DNA of 64,000 nt from Carposina sasakii (lineage: Eukaryota; Arthropoda; Insecta; Lepidoptera; Carposinidae). Each line of letters starts with the position of its first letter. Position 1 is the first letter of the stretch. Below the pieces are notes generated by a model, which saw nothing but the letters and a program-made list of their open reading frames with translations, made no database searches and was not told where the DNA came from. The translations under genes were made by a program, and so were the position numbers. The stretch lies in the NCBI GenBank assembly GCA_014607495.2, contig CP053172.1, forward strand, positions 7,640,888-7,704,887, in the 5' to 3' direction. Shown here piece after piece: positions 37,501 through 47,872 of this stretch.

Positions 37501-38860
37501 TAACTAAGAAACAAATATAATTATGTATAGTAATATTGCAACTAGTTATTTTATTTAATTCACTAGGCAATAGGGCACACCTTGCGATTCTTCACTAATG
37601 CGTCATCTCAAACTAGTTAGTCCTGAGGCTTCGTCTGTGTGTCTAGATAAAAAAATTATAACTACCGGAATTATATTTTCCCTAGATAAATTACATCTAG
37701 CTAGGCAACGATATACATACATACATGTACTTAATTCTTTTCTCGCGTCAATTAGAAACGATAGTGTTACATTGGCTGAAGCCAGTAGAGCGAGCCTTTA
37801 ATAAAGCTGCCCTGAAGAAACATTTCACATATCGGCATTGTAGAGAGGGCGTGGCTTTAGGTACGTACGACCGTTATATTACGGCACCGCTATCCTACGA
37901 AATCAAAGCTGGAGCGCCTAGATTTAAACTGGAAATGTTTAAAAATAAATCAGTCTGGAACAAATAAATCGACAATATACCAACAAAATAGACGCTAATT
38001 ACTCATATAAGGACAAGATTCACAGAATTGCTTACTAATGTACCTACCACAAAATATACATACATATATAAACAAATAAATGCATGACGGTATGACTGTA
38101 GGTATATACGAGATGACTTCATTGTCGGGCGCGGATATAGTGACGCATTACCGCTGATTGATAGGTTATTTTATTCACTTACCATTATTAGGTAGTTACC
38201 ACGGGGTTTCTTTCATATGTATCTAAAAACGAAACTTACTCATGATGTGTTATTTTTTAATCAATTGATAGCAAATAGGTCGCTAATAACAAATGAACAA
38301 CAATTATTTGGTTTAGGAGCGGACGCCCGTGACTTCTTCGCGTAAGCTTTAGAATTCCCGTGGAACTTTTTGGAAAAATCATTTCTTATCTGATGCCTAT
38401 GTGTATGAAGATCACAATTTCTTATTTTCAGGTAGTTCAGTGGTTTAGGCTATGCGATGAATCCAGTCATTCAAGACAAAGCACTTTATTAGAAGATATT
38501 AGTTGCTTAGTACACCATTCTGTTTGGTGTAATTTATTTATTTATTAGTCGGCGCATCGTGGTCGTGGTGGTGGTGGATATATTAAATGTATTTTTAGTG
38601 CATTTGTATAAATAAAATCTTACTCGGGGTAAGGTTAACTTATCAAGTAGAGTCACGAAAGTTTAGAAATCGCTACAGCCCGTCAATAAAACCGCTACCT
38701 CATTCAATTGAGATGCAGACGGAGTACAAAAGAGGTACATAATATAATTAGCACATGTTCGGTTTAATTGCTTTATCTTAAACGAAGTTAAACATTAAAA
38801 ATTATTTTGTTCTCATTCACACCATAACATCGGCTTAGACGGTAACTGTAAAGTTTACGT
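37501..38860. other. Probable Slik intron 1, segment right of BEL/Pao
   Basis: AT-rich, with no gene recognised. A possible Helitron-type border (ggagcggacgcccgtgactt) occurs at 38317-38336. Confidence 0.45.
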
Positions 38861-38867
38861 GGACCGG

Positions 38868-39048
38868 AGAGAGATCAGGCGCAGGACCAACGGTTTTACG
38901 TGCTTTCCGAGGCACGAGCTAAGTGACAATTTATACAACATTAAAATCTGAACATGAAATAAATTCATTGGTACAGGCCCGTGACTGGGACCGAACTTAC
39001 GCCTCCCGCTTGGAAGGTGCACGTCTTAACCACTGGGCTATCACGCTA
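38868..39048 (-). mobile_element. tRNA-derived SINE S2, copy 2
   Basis: Minus-strand tRNA-like head 39046-38968 (box A tagcccagtggttaaga, box B gttcggtccca) and the same cgtaaaaccgttggtcctgc body as at 19215-19560. Confidence 0.78.
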
Positions 39049-39414
39049 ATTGGAATATATAATAGCTTCCTAAAGCAACCATATATGTACGAGTATACTA
39101 GACCAGAAAACTCGCACAGCGCAAGCGCGTACTAACTAGGGAAGTCACCCTAAGACGATTACATAAAATGTCAAGCTATTCCGGGTATAGCCCGAAACAG
39201 CCCCCTTGGGATATACGGCCCTTAAGCTTTTAAGGTCAATAAACCCTGAAACTCATCTACCTGCCCTTTGCCATTATTTTTGGGGTCGATTCGATACAGT
39301 TCACTTCGATATTGACTTCGATCTGTGAATTTGGCGTATATTAGCCTGACAGCAGCATCTCCCTCATGATGATGATGTAGTTTACCCCATTTTTCTAGAA
39401 CACAGACGTTTGAA

Positions 39415-39655
39415 CATTGAAATGACGAACAAGTACTATTGTGTAGAGTTATACGACAGTGTACTACTTAACAGGAGATGTATTTTTAATCTGATTATCC
39501 GCAATGTTTGCTATCCGCGCCAATAAAATTACATCGGGCGATCCTGTGACTAGTTAAATGCGCTTATTGGTTTTGGAATATTTCTGCGAAAATTTTCAGT
39601 GGTTTTCGCCTCAGAATCATGGTTTCAGAATCACACATCAATAATTTCCAGGCTT
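39415..39655 (-). repeat. MITE W remnant
   Basis: Diverged reverse copy of 21954-22360: caagtactattgtgtagagt, cgatcctgtgactagttaaa and cgcctcagaatcatggtttc. Confidence 0.6.
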
Positions 39656-40067
39656 ATTCCTGTAAGTAACTATGTATTTCAAGTCAAATAGGTTATAAGC
39701 TGAAAAATAACGGGTAAAACAGCAAGGAAATGTCTGGGTTTACACTCAACATTCTCACCTCGCCTCACTTAACATTTAGTTAACTTGTACATCTACATTT
39801 TGTCGAGCACACGTCGGTCGTGCGTGGCGGACGAACGGTTTAGCGACAGCTATGTAGGACTATAGCTATAGATTAACACATTCGCTGGCGGCAGATTTTC
39901 TAAGGGTGCCGACATTAGAATCCACACAGACCAAATTGGCGATGTGCTAAAAAAAAGGGCTAGTTAAGAGCACCCGAAACCGGCGAGTATGTATGAGGAA
40001 TTTAATTAATGTGGATGAGGCAAAAGAGCTATGTCTGGAACGTACCAAATGGAGATCCGCCCCCTGA

Positions 40068-40247
40068 TTACGTAAAAGCAATAGCAAATCCGAAGCAAAG
40101 CGATAGCGAAAATTGTACAATATTCGCCTTTAAATGTCAAAGTTACTTTGAAATTCATTTTACGTAATACGAATTTGACAAGCAATCAGCGATTTTTGTA
40201 CAATTTTCGCTATCGCTTTGCTAGTTCGGTAATAAGGGGGCTGTAGT
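40068..40247. mobile_element. Foldback MITE P, copy 2
   Basis: Arms ccccctgattacgtaaaagc and a diverged end ctagttcggtaataaggggg, with the usual gcgatagcgaaaattgtaca core on both sides. Confidence 0.78.
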
Positions 40248-40593
40248 CTCTGCCTACCTTTATGGGATATAGGCGTGAGGTTATGTATGTATGTATGTAT
40301 GTTATTGTTGTTTGTCCATGCATTAAAATACCATTTGTTTACACTAATCGCATGTACAGTTATTTCTCCGACTATAATGTATTATTTTCAACTGGTACAA
40401 ACATTCTATTCTATTGTGATTTCTTAGGTTATATGCCGCGTAGGGTTCATTGGATAGACAAATAATAATAATAAGCAGCTTTGTGGCGAAGCTGTTGGTG
40501 ATTAGCGTCACTACGGACCCGAGTTCAGAGGGCCACTTTACCATCTTTGACCCTCGACTCTTAGTCGGAAATCGACCTGACACGACCGGTAAT

Positions 40594-40672
40594 CTGCCCC
40601 CTGATTACGTAAAAGCAATAGCAAAGCCGAAGCCGCGCGATCGACATAATTGAGTGTGTGTTATGGCGATCG
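40594..40672. mobile_element. MITE P fragment of the CpG-rich type, copy 3
   Basis: ccccctgattacgtaaaagc joined to ccgaagccgcgcgatcg and a reverse gcgatcgcgcgg, as in the units at 12553-13016. Confidence 0.7.
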
Positions 40673-40904
40673 CGCGGTACGGATTTTTCTAAAAAAAAAT
40701 GTCACTTAGCTATACCCGAGAAGGGTTGGCGTCGACAGGCAGCCGGTCGTAAAAACAAATGCCAAAAATTTGGCAATGTGAGTTTCGAAAGATACCATGT
40801 TGCGCCCACCCCATAAAAATAATGGAATAAGGGCAGGAAGATGATGATTGTATGTTATTATAAGTATATTGTTATGCATGTATGAAACAAAATACCACCA
40901 GCTT

Positions 40905-41275
40905 CCTTATTACCTAACTAGCAAAAGCAAAGCGATAGCGAAAATTGAACAAAATTCGGCCCCCTTATTACCGAACTAGCAAAAGCAAAGCGATAGCGAA
41001 AATTGTACAAAAATCGCTGATTGCTTGTCAAATTCGTATTAAGTACGTAAAATGTATTTCAAAGGAACTTTGACATTTCAAGGCGAATATTGTACAATTT
41101 TCGCTATCGCTTAGCTTCGGCTTTGCCATTGCTTTTACGTAATCAGGGGGCGGGGATTGCTTGTCAAATTCATTTTACGTAAAATAAATTTCAAAGGAAT
41201 TTTGTCATTTTAAGACGAATATTGTACATTTTTCACTATTGCATTGCTTTTCCTTTGCTTTTGCGAGATACGTAA
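40905..41275. mobile_element. MITE P cluster, several nested or tandem copies
   Basis: At least three partial units in a row: left-type ends ttattaccgaactagcaaaa (twice), a complete right end gcttttacgtaatcaggggg at about 41134-41153, and a further diverged arm to about 41275. Confidence 0.72.
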
Positions 41276-41554
41276 TCAGTCTGCGGACGCTCGGCCGCTC
41301 GTACTCTTGCCTCCACCGAGGCAAGACCACTCAGAGCGACCAAATACCCTGGAACCTATTAACAACTTATTTCAACGAATCCCGGTTATCAGACCGAATC
41401 GTTATCAACGACCTTGTCACAGTTGTCACATAAATTAAGTGAAATTTAATATGTTAATACATCTAAACGAATTCAATTAAGGGCAGTGCATATCGGATTA
41501 AAACGCTAAGTGACGAAATACATACATACATACATATAATCACGCCTTTATCCC

Positions 41555-41893
41555 TTACGGGGTAGGCAGAGCACCAAGGGCCGATACAACCACTTCTGAC
41601 CACCAGCCCTCCAGCCCCATCGTCAGGTTCCACATCTCGGCTCCGTAGGTCATGGCTGGTAGAACGCACTGATCGAACACCTTGGTCTTGAGGCATTGTG
41701 GCAAGGATGACTCAAAGATATGACACAACTTCCCAAACGCTGCCAACCCAAGCTGCACTCTTCTGGTGATTTCTCCCTCGAAGTTGTCTTTACCCAACTG
41801 CAATATTTGCCCAAGGTACACATACTTCTGGACAACTTCTAAGGCTACACCTTCGACGGATATCGGCTCAGGGATGATGTGTCGATTGAACAT
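41555..41893 (-). pseudogene. RTE reverse transcriptase C-terminal fragment
   Basis: The minus-strand frame reads VQKYVYLGQILQLGKDNFEG, then IQ/VQLGLAAFGKL, SLPQCLKTKVFDQC and VLPAMTYGAEMW, the conserved C-terminal block of RTE-clade reverse transcriptases. It loses homology after GAEMWNLT, where repeat T sequence takes over (41521-41600). Confidence 0.88.
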
Positions 41894-42221
41894 TAGGTAT
41901 ATTAGATAGTAGCTAACAACAATGAATATTCATCTTTCTCCAACACTCTTTCATATTCAGCGGTAGCTGTTAAGATAAATACTTAATTTAAAGATTAAAT
42001 TAAGTATATTACGTTCGTGACTCGCGACGATCTAGGGTTCGACCACATACCAAGTACAAAGCGTTCCAACTGGGGATGATGATCTGAGATAGATTAATTG
42101 TAGAATCGACTCATCTGCAGGTAACAATTCTAATCGATTTAAAATCGCCAATTTTAATAAAAAAAAAGGAGACTTAGAGAATGTTACATTTCCAAAAGCA
42201 ACGACAAAATTCGCATAATTT

Positions 42222-42420
42222 TGATGGCCGATTGGTGAAGTTGGTTGGTGCCTGCGCCGCGCCATGGATCCTGGATTCGAATCCCAGGGGAAACATTAAT
42301 ATGTTTGTTTCCGAGTCTTGGAAGTGACCATATCTAGGTACCTAATTATGTATGAAAAATTACCTAGGGATCTTGGTCTGGGACTACGTTAATGTGTTGT
42401 GTAGTTAGTAAATAAATATA
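42222..42420 (+). mobile_element. SINE S1, diverged copy
   Basis: gatggccgattggtgaagtt head, box B gattcgaatcccag, then gtttgtttccgagtcttgg and ctgggactacgttaatgtgt. MITE X begins right at its tail. Confidence 0.7.
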
Positions 42421-42680
42421 CAGGGTGTAACAAAAAGGGTATGTTAAGCGAAAAGCTATGTAAATAGCCTACTATAGAGAATTTATTTCCAAAATTTGAG
42501 ACTCGAAATCACATTTTTATTTTTCAATATTGTATGAAAATTCCTGAGATATTTAAAAATTCTCCATACTATCGGGAAAAATAAACATGTGATTTCAGGT
42601 CTCAGATTTTGTGGACAGGTTCTCTACAGTGGGCTATTTACATAGCTTTTCGCTTAACATACCCTTTTTGTTACACCCTG
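42421..42680. mobile_element. Foldback MITE X, copy 1
   Basis: 260 bp between TA dinucleotides. Ends cagggtgtaacaaaaagggt and accctttttgttacaccctg; the arms (gttaagcgaaaagctatgta) pair along nearly the whole element, giving a long hairpin. Copies: 50988-51192, 51534-51793, 62965-63221. Confidence 0.88.
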
Positions 42681-42689
42681 TATTTGTGG

Positions 42690-44600
42690 TTAGGATTTCT
42701 CCAGTGACATGATTATAGGTAGATGCGGGGTCACATACAAAATTTATCAAAAAATTGGCACCACGGAATCTATACATAAAAAGTAATAACTGTTACAAGC
42801 AATATATTTTAATTAAATCTTATACAATTACCATAAGACATGAATTTGCTTGAAACAAATTATCACCCTATGCACCTTACAGCAGTGTCCTGTCACTTAT
42901 ACAGCTTACACTAATTTGAAGTTCTAGACACAGACACATGTTTGTCAAACATTTGGTCAAACAAATCACCATTGGCGTGTTCAACTACAGAATTGGTGCT
43001 TTGATAAAAATGAACATAGGGAGTCTTTCAGTTGTAAAATTTCTTATATTGATGTTGGGCCAATATATCACTTTAGGCCAATGTTTACATCGATCATCAT
43101 AATAAAAATCATTATAAAGCATTTTCGATTGAAATTGTGATATTATCCACCGATTATTAACATGAAATTAAACCTTTTGAAGATTACGTAAAGTATTATA
43201 TTCCTTTAGAAACATTCACTTTTCAGGATATTTTTTGCATTTTAGCACGTCTTGTCTATACCATTGTCATAGATGAACTAAATCTTGTGAACTGCACTTG
43301 ACAGTTTTGAGCATCTCACGGATGTTCCGTATATTGAGAGCTGACACAATTCATCTAAGGATTTAAATGGTGTGACCATTTAACAAACAAGCGAAATAAA
43401 GGCTTCCTTCATGGATTACAAATGAGATCCTGATTTAACATAGCTGGTACAGATGTAAAGTAAGTAGGTACCTACTACACAAACATTACCTAAACATTAC
43501 ATATCAATTGGAAATACAGCCTTATCTCGCTTATCTATCAATGTTCATGCCTTGGAGAATTTTATCACATTTAGAATTGTCTCTTATCTGAGATACCTAC
43601 AATACATAAGTACATGTACTTACAAATTCTTTATGTAATAGGAGTAGTGCTCTATTTATTTATCTGCAGATACATGAAATGCTGAAGAATTTATTTTTTA
43701 TCACACAAAGTCAGAATTGTATGTGCCATCCGTGGAGGTCAATATAGACCACATTAATAAATCTTCATACCAGCATGAAGATGAAAATATATTCCTCACC
43801 ACACAAAAGGAAGTGTCAAAATTGATAGCATTGAATCATAACCTTGTTATCACCATGCAATATTTTGCACTCTTTGCAATATTATATGAACAACTTGATA
43901 GTCATAAAATAAATAAATGTGGAAAATACTCATGTACACATACACACACACAGCTCTGTTCCCAAAAATGGGTAGCCAGAACTGACAGAGGAAATAGGTT
44001 TAATATTTATGTACACTTAATATTTATTGGTATGAATGAACACACATTCCTAACTGCACCAGTAGCAGGTACCTTGTAGACATGGAATGCCATTTAATAG
44101 GTACCAGTCCACTTTAATTACTTTTAGTAATAACACTAATTATTAAATGTTGAGTTTCAGTAATCTCTTATGAGACATTCAATCTTGAAGATTACCTCAT
44201 CTAAGCAAATATATCATCTAACATCTATTTGCACTTAACACACATCACCAAGTACAAACCATAGGTGAAAATATAAACCATTATTATTATTTGCTAGCAG
44301 TAAAGTGAAAATGCGGCAGCTCTAATCAAATTAACTGACTTTGGAACGAGGCAAGTCTGCAAATATGACCACGCCGTGATTGGAGATAACGCGACAAGAA
44401 TGAGGAACTAAATGAAAAGTGAAGATTTGACCCGGCCTCGCCATAGTAGTCGTGCGTCCTCAACTAGGCGACAAAAAACCTGTTCCCCCGATTCACCTAC
44501 TGATCTAAAGAACGAAGCTTCCGGAATGCAGTCAATTAATCTCTGAACATTTCCCAAAGGGATTTTACATAACATGCTAAGGATGTTTTGATTTTAACGT
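42690..44600. other. Non-repetitive intron or intergenic DNA
   Basis: Mostly unique AT-rich sequence between MITE X and the candidate Slik first exon. A plus-strand frame (43717-44079, 120 aa) shows no recognised domain or signal peptide and no splice context; its coding status is unknown. A short repeat at 42700-42790 is also found inverted near 55655-55725. Confidence 0.45.
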
Positions 44601-44656
44601 TCATATGGTAAATTTGACTAGAAATTGAAATATTCGTTAGGTGAAAGGGGACATAC

Positions 44657-44880
44657 CAGCATAAAAACTCGTACGAAACGTTGTTATGTACATCCAATTA
44701 GTCCGTTTCACTTTAACAAACACTATAACACATTCAAAATGTACACACAAAGTCTATATCACAAATAAACAGTCACACACGATTTATAAAAATTAAGTCC
44801 AGTATGCGGCAGATAAGCGCTAACCATTGAAAGACGCCATTTTGATTTCGTCAACTAATAAAAATCCATAGACGAAATAG
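44657..44880 (-). promoter_or_regulatory. Candidate Slik non-coding first exon and promoter region
   Basis: On the minus strand this unique stretch has AT-rich 5'-UTR character and ends at a strong donor, ctg/gtatgtcc (cut at 44656). Near its start lies aaaatggcgtc, an AAAATGGCG box common at animal promoters, which also opens a short uORF. The only minus-strand gene lacking a first exon is Slik, whose coding exon 1 starts with an intron acceptor at 27213, so this may be its first exon. The link is an inference; RNA reads would be needed to prove it. Confidence 0.4.
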
Positions 44881-45329
44881 AAATGACCGTTCAAGTGCAC
44901 GCAATGACAGCTGCTCTAATTTATAGATTTTTTTTCATTTAAGTCAAAATATTTACAATTTGGTAGCTGTTACATACGTTACGTAATAGTAAAAAGTTAA
45001 CATGTTTAAATATTTTTATAAATTATATATACATATAAATAATAAAACTGAATAATTAATATTATATTTGCTTTATGTATTAGTTGTTTGGCAATTATTT
45101 CGTGACTTAAACCTGTAAATAAAATATACTTTTATCTATGACTGAAAAACACATTCGCAATCACGCCGCTTTATAATATCGAATACGTATCGAATACCTA
45201 CCCACAAAAACAGATTTTTCTGTTATGAGAGTATTTAAAATATATAATTATGTGTGTTTCTTCTTTTCATACAATGATATAAATTTTTACGATTTATGTA
45301 TGTGCAAACTTTAAGTATATTGTATTATG

Positions 45330-45690
45330 TTTTGGAGATCTTTTTGTCCTCGATTTCATAGTCAATCGATTCATGAGCTTACGATTCAAATCGATTTCAA
45401 AAAGCTCAATGTCTTAGCATAAACAAATGCATAAACCAGGGATTTGGTATCTGCATAAACCCATGGATTTGGTATATCTCATAGAAATGTATACAAGATA
45501 CCAAATCTCTGATAAATCCCTGGTATCTCTGCATAAACCCGTATTTGTCTCTTTTTGACTAACGTACAATTGTACAAGTAAAAAGAGACAGCATTTAATT
45601 TGTTGGACAGTTGCATAAACTAATCAGTATACGGTATAGTCAATACCTTATACTGTTTAGTTTATGTAACTCTGAGATGAATGATAAACA
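45330..45690. repeat. Inverted-repeat rich segment
   Basis: Repeated ccagggatttggtatc/gataccaaatcyctg elements occur on both strands (45435-45530), and tacggtatagtcaatacctta is palindrome-like near 45632. A likely degraded foldback element; no gene. Confidence 0.5.
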
Positions 45691-45724
45691 ATGCAACTGT
45701 CTTAGATTATTAAACTAATATCTT

Positions 45725-46745
45725 CCTTTGGACGATCGCACATGGACCCAAGCGGCACTTCCAATTAGGTTCGGAGGCCTTAGCATCCGCAAAATTTCGA
45801 GTGTATCGCTGCCGGCATTCCTTTCCTCGGTTATGGGCACAGAAAAATTAATAAAAACCATTTTGGCACTGTGCCATAACCACGGCGATATCGCTTACAT
45901 AACCGAGGCCATGAATGCATGGAATTTAGCCTGCCCAAACAATAGCCTGCCCAGGACCTGTCCTCGCAAAAGCAGTGGGACAACCTTCTCAGTGAGCTGG
46001 TACGGAATAATCTACTAGAAATATCCAGCAACCCCACCGAGAGGGCGAGTCTCCTTGCTGTGTCCCGCTGGGAATCAGGTCTTAGGCTGCAGGCCGCCCC
46101 GTCAAGCAATCTGGGGACGCTACTGGACAACAACACATTCCGCGTGGCGGTTTCACTGCGCATCGGTGCCCCATGTATAGTGCCCGACCGATGCGCCTGT
46201 GGTGAAATGGTGGAGCGCCTCGGTCACCATGGGCTATCTTGCTGTAGAAGCGCCGGCCGCATAGCGCGCCATAGCGCAATTAATGATGTCATCCGTCGGG
46301 CCTTAGGAACCGCGAATATAGCCGCGCTGCTAGAGCCAAACGGCCTAACGCGCAATGACGGAAAAAGGCCCGACGGCATGACACTCATTCCATGGAAGAT
46401 GGGACGGCCTCTAGTGTGGGACGCTACATGCGTAGATACACTGGCGCCATCCCCCATCCCACCTTCCTGAAACGTCGCAAAAGCAGGCGGCGCTGTCGAA
46501 GCTGCGGAATCCCTCAAACGGCGTAAATATTCTAGTCTCGACAGGGGCTACTTATTTGCGCCGTTTGGAGTGGAGACGCTGGGCCCTTAGGGACCAGCGG
46601 CGCTCCAATTCTACAAGGACCTGGCCGGGCGACTCGTGGAGTCCACACGTGACCAAAATGCTGGCTGTTACTTAGGCCAAAGAATAAGTATAGCAATCCA
46701 GTGCGGCAACGCAGCCAGCATTTTGGGTACGTTACCTGATAACGG
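45725..46745 (+). pseudogene. Retroelement C-terminal fragment with restriction-like endonuclease features
   Basis: Read in three frames joined by frameshifts near 45955 and 46465. The first part has ALPIRFGGLSIRKISSVSLP; the second has CACGEMVERLGHHGLSC (a C-x-C...H-H...C knuckle), then RHSAINDVIRRAL, GKRPDGMTLIPW and LVWDATCVDT; the third has YLGQRISIAIQCGNAASILG. The knuckle followed by PD and a later D fits the restriction-like endonuclease at the C-terminus of some non-LTR retrotransposons. Similar proteins are widespread in animal genomes, usually as reverse transcriptase fragments. It is clearly inactive. Confidence 0.72.
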
Positions 46746-47024
46746 AGATCGGTTGACCAACCTGTGAAATCGGAACTGGTCGACCTATCACCCATATACA
46801 CGCTAGCCCTAAGTAGTTTTTAAGTTAGTTATAGAAATTCCTACCTTTTTGTAAATATTTAATGTTGATAAATAAATAAATTTTGTGATATATTAATATC
46901 TACGACTAATATAATATAATCTAAGACAACTGTATACCGTAGAGTATATTTATTATCCCGATATCGTAGCGAGACCACTTCTCCAGCCAGCCAGAATGGG
47001 ATTCGGCGGGAAAAGCTGGAAGGG

Positions 47025-47675
47025 AGCGTGTGTAATTTTCTTGTGAAAATCGAAATTTATTTGTAAATGGTTTGCATGTGTCCGTAAAGTAATGTTTTCT
47101 GGTAGATAAGTTATATTTTGTTTACGTGTGATGTGAATCTAGTGCGTGTGCATGGTTTTATATGCAGGTAAGCTAAGTAAAACTTTAGTCGCAATTAAAT
47201 CTCTTCATGGGCTCATGTAAGTTATTTCTGCAATTCTTTTTGATATTTACTAATTTTGCACCCATTCTTGAGGATATTCCCGACGTTTCCATTCATCATC
47301 ATAATCATCCATCATAAATTCAGAATTCATTTCACTAAAGACAATGACGATCACATCCAACACAATCATTGAGGAGAAGCTTGGCAAGAATGACATTATC
47401 TGTGTTGAGGACCTCATCCATGAAGTGTTTACTGTTGGAGATAAGTTCAAGTATGCCAGCAACTTCCTGTGGACATTCAAACTGAACAACCCAACCGGCG
47501 GCTGGAGGAAGAAAACCATCCATTACGTGGACGGAGGAGACTTCGGCAACCGTGAGGACCAGATCAATGACCTACTCAGAAGAATGGTCTAATAATATAT
47601 AGGATATAATTAATAATATAGGACTGTATGGGCTCAGTTCCCCTTGCCTTTCTTTCGGGATAAACTCAAAAAAAG
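47025..47675 (+). repeat. Unnamed dispersed repeat R, copy 2, carrying an RPL7 fragment
   Basis: Left block 47025-47320 matches 13065-13255 and 13735-13945; right block 47625-47675 (gactgtatgggctcagttcc) matches 13970-14020. The RPL7-like sequence lies exactly between them. Confidence 0.7.
47341..47592 (+). pseudogene. RpL7: Ribosomal protein L7 C-terminal fragment
   Basis: About 82 codons from ATG 47344, reading through [38 protein letters not shown] and [19 protein letters not shown] to a TAA stop, unmistakably the last third of RPL7 (about 250 aa in full). There is no upstream coding sequence, and repeat R flanks it. The frame is still intact, so the copy may be young. Confidence 0.88.
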
Positions 47676-47847
47676 CAGCCAGAATGGCAGATTGACAGTG
47701 ACAGTTTGTCAAAATAGTTGAAAATGACGTGGAGGAATAGGTTAGGAATTTGTTATAATTTAAATTATTTTAATTAATAGATTATTTTAAACAGATTTCT
47801 ATGCGGTTTCTTTTACTATAAATAATATACCATAACGAGAAATCAAA

Positions 47848-47872
47848 ATGATAGAGATCACAGACGCGCAAA
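47848..47872 (+). CDS. GOT1B: GOT1 exon 1 (start codon)
   Basis: Eight codons plus 1 nt (MIEITDAQ), donor gtaagtat. The upstream 5' UTR is AT-rich; the start site is likely within 47690-47800. Confidence 0.9.

Noticed and set aside
43717..44079. 120-aa plus-strand ORF as a gene
   Set aside because: No recognised domain, AT-rich composition and CACA-repeat-derived residues; no supporting splice or promoter signals.
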